A stretch of DNA of 64,000 nt. Origin: Candidatus Leptofilum proximum (lineage in GTDB: Bacteria; Chloroflexota; Anaerolineae; Promineifilales; Promineifilaceae). The position numbers and the translations under genes were made by a program. The stretch covers positions 5,580,001 to 5,644,000 of the forward strand of contig JADJXK010000002.1 of NCBI GenBank assembly GCA_016710325.1, in the 5' to 3' direction. The notes below the pieces were generated by a model that searched no databases, had not been told where the DNA came from, and worked only from the letters and a program-made list of their open reading frames with translations. Positions within the stretch are counted from its first letter, which is position 1; each line of letters begins with the position of its first letter. Below, one piece after another: positions 59,392 to 64,000 of this stretch.

Positions 59392-60801
59392 ATGTCTCAA
59401 GTCGGCAGCGACACCAACCCACTGCGTGTCGCTATAGTGGGAGCTGGTCCGGCCGGGTTTTATACGGCCGAACGCCTCTTTAAAGAAAAAAACATCCACA
59501 TCACGATCGACATGTACGACCGTCTGCCAACCCCCTTTGGCCTGGTGCGCAACGGCGTCGCCCCCGACCATCAAAAAATTAAGTCGGTTACTAAAGTGTT
59601 TGACCGCCTGGCCGCCAAACCAGAGTTTCGCTTTTTTGGCAACGTAGAGCTGGGCTCAGATATCAGCGTTGAAGACCTGCGCCAGCATTACCACCAGATT
59701 GTGTATACCACCGGCGCCCAAACTGATCGTTACCTGGATATCCCCGGCATTGAACTGAAGAACAGCCATCCGGCTACAGAATTTGTGGCCTGGTACAACG
59801 GCCATCCCGACTTCCGCAACTACGAGTTTGATTTGTCACAGGAGAGCGTGGCGGTAATTGGCGTGGGTAACGTGGCCGTCGACGTGGCCCGCATCTTGTG
59901 CCGCACCCGCGAAGAGCTGCTGGAAACTGACATTGCCGACTACGCCCTCGAAGCGCTGAGCAGCAGCAATGTGAAAGAGGTGTACATGATTGGCCGGCGC
60001 GGTCCGGCCCAGGCGGCTTTTACCCCGCCAGAAGCCAAGGAGCTGGGCGAACTCATCGGAGCCGACACGATTGTGCTGCCTGAAGAGGCGGAGCTGGACC
60101 CGTTGAGCCAGGCCTCCCTGGCCGACGCCGACCGGGGCACCATGCGCAATATCGAAATTATTCAGGGGCTGTCCGAGCGTGAACCAGCGGGCAAGCCCAA
60201 ACGGCTGATTTTGCGCTTCCTCGTTTCACCCACGGAGCTCATTGGCAATGAAGCGGGTGAAGTGGTGGCCATGCGCATGGCTAAAAATGAGCTGTACCAG
60301 ACGGAAAGCGGCACACTGCGCTCCCGCACCACTGACCAGGTGGAAGAGATTCCGGTCGGCCTGGTGTTCCGCTCGATTGGCTACATGGGCGTTCCGCTGC
60401 CCGGCGTGCCGTTCCACGAGCGCTGGGGCGTGATTTTGAACGAGAAGGGGCGCGTGCTCAACCCGGATAGCAATGAACCAGTGTTGGGCGAGTACACCGC
60501 GGGCTGGATCAAGCGTGGCCCCAGCGGGGTGATTGGCACCAACAAACCGGATGCGGCTGAAACGGCCGAATGTATGCTGGAAGACTTTGCCGACGGCAAG
60601 ACCCTCAACCCGGCCCAGCCTGAGCTGGAAGCAGCAACGCAAATGGTGCAGCAAAAGAAACCCAACTATGTTTCTTATGAAGATTGGCTGCGCCTCGATG
60701 AACTGGAAACGGCCGCTGGCGCTGAGCAGGGCCGCCCCCGGGTGAAGTTCACCGAAGTGGAGGCGATGCTGGCTGCTTTGGGCAAAACGGCCGTTCATTA
60801 A
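59392..60801 (+). CDS. Ferredoxin/flavodoxin-NADP+ reductase of the FprA (adrenodoxin reductase-like) type
   Basis: 469 aa. FAD motif VAIVGAGPAGFYTAERL (about 13-29), PFGLVRNGVAPDHQKIK, and the NADP-binding GVGNVAVDVARIL (about 161-173) with GRRGPAQAAFTPPE; the terminal region holds SGVIGTNKPDAAET. It transfers electrons between NADPH and ferredoxin. Ferredoxin partner is not in the window. It is 18 nt downstream of the CBS-pair gene. Confidence 0.93.
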   Translation: MSQVGSDTNPLRVAIVGAGPAGFYTAERLFKEKNIHITIDMYDRLPTPFGLVRNGVAPDHQKIKSVTKVFDRLAAKPEFRFFGNVELGSDISVEDLRQHYHQIVYTTGAQTDRYLDIPGIELKNSHPATEFVAWYNGHPDFRNYEFDLSQESVAVIGVGNVAVDVARILCRTREELLETDIADYALEALSSSNVKEVYMIGRRGPAQAAFTPPEAKELGELIGADTIVLPEEAELDPLSQASLADADRGTMRNIEIIQGLSEREPAGKPKRLILRFLVSPTELIGNEAGEVVAMRMAKNELYQTESGTLRSRTTDQVEEIPVGLVFRSIGYMGVPLPGVPFHERWGVILNEKGRVLNPDSNEPVLGEYTAGWIKRGPSGVIGTNKPDAAETAECMLEDFADGKTLNPAQPELEAATQMVQQKKPNYVSYEDWLRLDELETAAGAEQGRPRVKFTEVEAMLAALGKTAVH

Positions 60802-60803
60802 AA

Positions 60804-60874
60804 AGTGGCTGGTTGCTGGTGGCTAGTGGTTGGCTGACGAGCCACCAGCCACTACCCACTAGCAACCAGCCACT
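60804..60874. repeat. Tandem-word hairpin, GTGGCTGGTTGC family
   Basis: Left arm AGTGGCTGGTTGCTGGTGGC and following (60804-60837) and right arm GCCACCAGCCACTACCCACT and following (60841-60874) form a stem of about 34 bp with few mismatches. It ends 15 nt before the RNase H start codon. Confidence 0.88.
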
Positions 60875-60889
60875 CTCTACTTCTCCCTC

Positions 60890-61765
60890 ATGAAAGTAAT
60901 CATCTACAGCGATGGCGGCGCGGATCCCAATCCCGGCATTGGCGGCTGGGCCGCGATTTTGCGTTTTGGCGAGCACGAAAAAGTGCTCACTGGCAACGAT
61001 CCGGAAGCAACCAACAACCGCATGGAGCTGACGGCGGCCATTCGCGCCTTGCAGGCTTTGAAACGGCCGTGTGACATCACCTTCTACACCGATTCTGAGT
61101 ACCTGCGCAAAGGCATCACCGAATGGATTGATGAGTGGGCCGCCAAGGGTTGGCAGCGCAAAGGCAAGGATATTCCCAATGTAGATTTGTGGCAGGCGCT
61201 GTGGCCGCTGGTAAAAATGCACCAGATTGAGTGGCATTGGGTCAAAGGGCATTCCGGCGACACCTATAACGAGCGGGTAGACGAGCTGGCGCGCCAGGCG
61301 CGGCTGGAAATCACGCCGGGGGAAGAGATTGACGAGAACGTGCCGCGCCTCTACCTGCGATCTTCCTGCAAAGGCAATCCGGGACCGGGGGGTTGGGGAG
61401 CTGTGCTGGAAGAGGGCAGCGACACTCAGCAGCTCAGCGGGTCATCCCCCCAGACAACCAACAACCGCATGGAGATAACGGCCGCCATCGAAGGGTTGCT
61501 TATGCTGCCACCGGGCAGCAAGGTGCAAATCTTTACCACGTCCGATTATTTGTTTCAGGGAATTACGCAGTGGATTCGCGGCTGGCGCAAGCGGAACTGG
61601 ATGAAAAAGGGTGGGGAGCAGCCGGTGGCCAATGCCGACCTGTGGCAGGCGCTGGATAGGCTGGCTGAAAACTACAAAGTTCGCTGGATCAACGCCAAAG
61701 GGCAGGCCCTGGCGGGCCTGGAGGAAGCCGGAAAGCTGGCGGCCAACGCGGTTAAGGTGGTTTAG
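60890..61765 (+). CDS. Tandem ribonuclease HI protein, second domain catalytically degenerate
   Basis: 291 aa. Domain 1 (about 1-140) is a normal RNase HI: D in IIYSDGGADPNPG, E in TNNRMELTAA, D in FYTDSEYL, H in WVKGHSG and D in NERVDELARQ. Domain 2 (about 155-291) keeps the fold: LYLRSSCKGNPGPGGWG, TNNRMEITAA, FTTSDYLFQG, INAKGQALAGLEEAGKLA. Its first Asp reads Ser, the third acidic position Thr, and the KGH histidine Gln. Domain 1 would cleave RNA in RNA-DNA hybrids; domain 2 may serve binding. Start codon ATG 60890 has a weak ribosome site and a hairpin just upstream. Confidence 0.9.
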   Translation: MKVIIYSDGGADPNPGIGGWAAILRFGEHEKVLTGNDPEATNNRMELTAAIRALQALKRPCDITFYTDSEYLRKGITEWIDEWAAKGWQRKGKDIPNVDLWQALWPLVKMHQIEWHWVKGHSGDTYNERVDELARQARLEITPGEEIDENVPRLYLRSSCKGNPGPGGWGAVLEEGSDTQQLSGSSPQTTNNRMEITAAIEGLLMLPPGSKVQIFTTSDYLFQGITQWIRGWRKRNWMKKGGEQPVANADLWQALDRLAENYKVRWINAKGQALAGLEEAGKLAANAVKVV

Positions 61766-61773
61766 TCAACAAA

Positions 61774-62010
61774 CTACAGTTCAGCCATATCTTCGCTGGT
61801 GGCATCACGGAGGTAGCGGCAGGTGGCATGCAAGAAGCCAAAGTTGCCTACCGGGGGCATTAGTTCCATTACTTCCAGAATTTCAAAGATACGGCCGTCA
61901 AACATCACCTGCTCACCCACATCCGGCACTTTGTCGATATTGATGATGGCCCCAGGATGTTCTCCGCCGGCCACCACATAACTTACCTTGTAAAAAACTT
62001 CTTCATTCAT
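61774..62010 (-). CDS. Conserved-looking small protein of unknown function
   Basis: 78 aa from the ATG at 62010 (AAGGAG upstream); a TTG six codons earlier is possible. MNEEVFYKVSYVVAGGEHPG and VPDVGEQVMFDGRIFEILEV suggest a small beta-rich domain. I recognise no family. It is on the minus strand, 24 nt from the cyclic-nucleotide-binding gene and convergent with the RNase H gene. Confidence 0.65.
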   Translation of the reverse strand: MNEEVFYKVSYVVAGGEHPGAIINIDKVPDVGEQVMFDGRIFEILEVMELMPPVGNFGFLHATCRYLRDATSEDMAEL

Positions 62011-62034
62011 GGCCCACGCTCCTTCCAAACTGAA

Positions 62035-62472
62035 TTATAGCTCTGTCAGATTCCGGTGTCTCAGCTTAAAGGCAATGTCTATCGCCAGGTTACGCATCAC
62101 AATAAAGCCGATGTGGTTGTTTTCATCACACAGTTTGTAAAATGCCTCGCTCTCGATAACGTACAGGGAGGCGCCTTCACGCGTGGCGCGCACAGAGGCC
62201 GACCGGTAACCCTGGTCGATGAGGGCCATCTCGCCAATCACCTGGCCCTTGCCCAGCACCACCAGGCTGCGGGCGTCGCTGAGCCCTTGAATGTAAACCT
62301 CGGCGGAACCCTGGGCCACAATATACATCTCTTTACCGGTTGTGTTTTGGGTGATGATAAGTTCGCCAGCGCCCACTGTTTTTTCCTGGCAAATGGCGGC
62401 CAGCTGTTCCAATTCATCTGGCTCCAGATTAGCAAATAGCTGTACCCGTCTTAGCAAGTTAGAGATTGACAT
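62035..62472 (-). CDS. Cyclic nucleotide-binding domain protein
   Basis: 145 aa with a single cNMP-binding domain (FANLEPDELEQLAAICQEKTV; MYIVAQGSAEVYI). The phosphate-binding cassette reads GEMALIDQGYRSASVRA and keeps the Arg that contacts cyclic phosphate. There is no helix-turn-helix, so it is not a complete CRP. A downstream partner is not obvious. Start ATG 62472 follows GGAGG. Likely a stand-alone ligand sensor. Confidence 0.88.
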   Translation of the reverse strand: MSISNLLRRVQLFANLEPDELEQLAAICQEKTVGAGELIITQNTTGKEMYIVAQGSAEVYIQGLSDARSLVVLGKGQVIGEMALIDQGYRSASVRATREGASLYVIESEAFYKLCDENNHIGFIVMRNLAIDIAFKLRHRNLTEL

Positions 62473-62509
62473 ATGTACCTCCGAATGTTGGGTAATTCTG
62501 GCCAAATTA

Positions 62510-62537
62510 TTGACTTTTGCTAAATCGTTGCTAAACT
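62510..62537 (+). promoter_or_regulatory. Predicted promoter of tRNA-Leu
   Basis: TTGACT (62510-62515), 16-bp spacer, TAAACT (62532-62537), 13 nt upstream of the tRNA. Confidence 0.65.
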
Positions 62538-62550
62538 ACCGCACGACTGA

Positions 62551-62635
<85 letters not shown>

Positions 62636-62643
62636 CCTGGTTG

Positions 62644-62675
62644 ACAGCTCGAACAAACCTGTTCGGGCTGTTTTT
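62644..62675 (+). terminator. Terminator of tRNA-Leu
   Basis: ACAGCTCGAACA (62644-62655) and TGTTCGGGCTGT (62660-62671) form a 12-bp stem with one G-T pair, followed by TTTT. Confidence 0.88.
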
Positions 62676-62993
62676 GTTTCTGCCAGGTGGTTTTGGGAGA
62701 GAGTAGAAGACAGGGACAAACGGCCGTTTTGCCATCCACACAAACTGCTGACCGCTCTTCCAAGTTGTGTCTGTGCCCATTGAGCACATTGTGGCAGATG
62801 TTCAGCCTCTCGTCAACTTTTTTGCTGCTCTTTGAACTGCTCTCCGGTTGGGTGTTGGCTAAAACCGGCGGCGGTAGAATTTGAGAAATTCAGCACAAAT
62901 TGTATAATTGCCGCCTGACTCGCCTGGCTCCTTCACCATTCGCCTGGCAGGGCTGTGAAGAAATTATATTTTGCCAAAAATTGAGGGTTCCCA
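62676..62993. other. Intergenic region before the repeat-protein gene
   Basis: About 318 bp. It has an ACGGCCGT copy at about 62720 and a plus-strand promoter, TTGAGA (62881-62886), 16-bp spacer, TATAAT (62903-62908). No supported ORF. Confidence 0.55.
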
Positions 62994-64000
62994 ATGATTT
63001 TCTTGATTGCTGTAGGTGTCATCCTGTTACCCATTTTGCTCGGCGGCCTGTTTGCCTGGGGCAGCACCACTTTTGCCTCTGCCGTAGACAAGGCCAGAGA
63101 CGAAGTTGAGAACAAAGACAAAGGGTACAATCCGGCAGTGACGTTTGGCCATACCGTGAAGGTGGATGCCTCCCCTGAGAAGATGTTGCAGCAGGCTCGC
63201 CTGGAGGCGGCGCGTAAAGCAGCGTCCCTGCCACGTGGCGCCAACATGCGCATCGGTCGCAAAGGCCAGTCTAACTTGCGTACGGCCGGTTCCGCCCTGG
63301 ATGAGGACCCAATGACGGCCGTTCGCATTGCCATGCACCACGGTTGGGATGGCGCGCGCACGGGCGCCGTGGCCGCTGTGGCTGCCCCTGCTGCGGCCGC
63401 CGGAGGAGCTGCCGCGCCAACCGGTAAAATCAAGCTGGTGCCTGGCAAAGATTACGAATTCACCAAAATTACCGACAGTATGTCGGGCGAAGAAAAACGA
63501 AAGACCCGCATTGCCAACTCCAAGGCAAAATCGGCTGCTTACAAGGCCGCCAAAGCGGCTGGTGCCCCCGCAGGTGTGCCCGTGGCCGGTGCGACACCTA
63601 CGACCGCCACGGTCCAACCATCTGCCGCCGTGGCCCAAACCGTCAACATCGAGCCGCCGAAGCTCATCGAAATTACCGACGACATGTCGCCCGACGAGCT
63701 GCGTAAGGCCCGTATTGCCAATTCCAAGGCGAAGTCAGCTTTCAACAAGGCTCTCAAGGAAGCGGGGGTTGACCCCGGTGAAGTAGAAATTGTGGATGGC
63801 AAGGTGGTGCTGCCCGGCGGTGCGCCGGTAACGGCCGCTGTGGCGGCTCCAGCGGCAGAATCGGCTCAGGCTGCGCCTGCCGCCGCGCCCGCTGCTGCCC
63901 CTGCTGCTGCCCTCAGCAATATTCCCAAACCAGACCTGATTGAGATTACCGACGATATGTCCCCGGATGAAGTGCGTCGGGCGCGCATTTCCAACTCTAA
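62994..64000 (+). CDS. Membrane-anchored protein with repeated ITDDMSP units, 3' end outside window
   Basis: 335 codons visible, no stop. An N-terminal membrane helix (about residues 3-23, LLPILLGGLFAWG) is followed by a charged helical region. A repeat unit then recurs at residue 158 (KITDSMSGEEKRKTRIANSK), 226 (EITDDMSPDELRKARIANSK) and 317 (EITDDMSPDEVRRARISNSK). Units 1 and 2 continue with AKSA..KA.K.AG; unit 3 is cut by the window edge. Ala/Pro-rich linkers of 40-60 residues separate the units. The unit looks helical, like a short three-helix or E3-binding-type peripheral domain. I do not recognise a named family. Confidence 0.75.
   Translation, partial: MIFLIAVGVILLPILLGGLFAWGSTTFASAVDKARDEVENKDKGYNPAVTFGHTVKVDASPEKMLQQARLEAARKAASLPRGANMRIGRKGQSNLRTAGSALDEDPMTAVRIAMHHGWDGARTGAVAAVAAPAAAAGGAAAPTGKIKLVPGKDYEFTKITDSMSGEEKRKTRIANSKAKSAAYKAAKAAGAPAGVPVAGATPTTATVQPSAAVAQTVNIEPPKLIEITDDMSPDELRKARIANSKAKSAFNKALKEAGVDPGEVEIVDGKVVLPGGAPVTAAVAAPAAESAQAAPAAAPAAAPAAALSNIPKPDLIEITDDMSPDEVRRARISNS

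Noticed and set aside
62676..62993. Small ORFs and a second tRNA near tRNA-Leu
   Set aside because: No cloverleaf and no ribosome-site-supported ORF was found.

Overview
The window looks like chromosomal DNA of a Chloroflexota bacterium, probably Anaerolineae-like (inference). The clues are long Thr/Pro (TPTPT) linkers in exported proteins, lipoproteins with low-complexity acidic or VEVTR-type linkers behind the lipobox, a Flp/Tad pilin cluster with outsized C-terminal domains, MoxR-DUF58-DUF4129 gene sets, a SARP/BTAD regulator carrying an ATPase, and moderately high GC (about 57% by eye). There are no rRNA genes or CRISPR arrays; one tRNA-Leu(CAG) is present. The taxonomy is not proven by any marker gene here.

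Layout. 1-8 kb (minus strand): a class V aminotransferase cut by the window edge, a SerB-like phosphatase, an inositol-monophosphatase-family enzyme, and a phosphonate-type ABC importer (phnD, phnC, two phnE). 8-12.6 kb (minus): a carbohydrate ABC importer (two permeases and a lipoprotein binding protein). 13-16.5 kb: a large secreted lipoprotein with a lamin-tail domain and an EEP nuclease domain. 16.6-19 kb: an SPFH/band-7 gene cut in two by a 1406-bp IS4-family element with a 9-bp target duplication. 19-25 kb (plus): a three-site operator array, an SRPBCC-PDZ-DinB fusion, a membrane-anchored protein, an MBL-fold hydrolase, an MFS exporter and an ArsR-type regulator. 25-34 kb (minus): a Flp/Tad pilin and pseudopilin cluster whose members carry carbohydrate-binding-like, CARDB-like and other large C-terminal regions, plus a secreted beta-propeller protein. 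34-39 kb (plus): a SARP regulator with an ATPase, a polytopic membrane protein with a related ATPase, and a Phd/PIN toxin-antitoxin pair. 39.7-45 kb: a fused 2-oxoacid dehydrogenase E1, then cmoA and cmoB separated by an ISAzo13-family element. 45-55 kb (minus): a flippase-like membrane protein, msrA, pyrG, a roadblock protein, and a MoxR-DUF58-DUF4129-NTF2-DUF4129 cluster. 55.8-64 kb: cystathionine beta-synthase, a LysM-glycosidase, a CBS-pair protein, a ferredoxin/NADP reductase, a tandem RNase H protein with a dead second domain, a cyclic-nucleotide-binding protein, tRNA-Leu, and the start of a repeat protein built on ITDDMSP units.

Two genome-scale signatures cut across gene boundaries. 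The palindrome ACGGCCGT occurs far more often than base composition predicts, in all reading frames and between genes. Many intergenic gaps hold hairpins whose arms are tandem copies of a 7-12 nt word; the words differ between families but the architecture is shared. These hairpins often overlap stop codons, one lies inside a coding sequence, and one was itself the target of an IS insertion. The strongest candidates for new biology are the pilin with carbohydrate-binding modules, the SARP/membrane-ATPase pair, the ITDDMSP repeat protein and the tandem-word hairpins.
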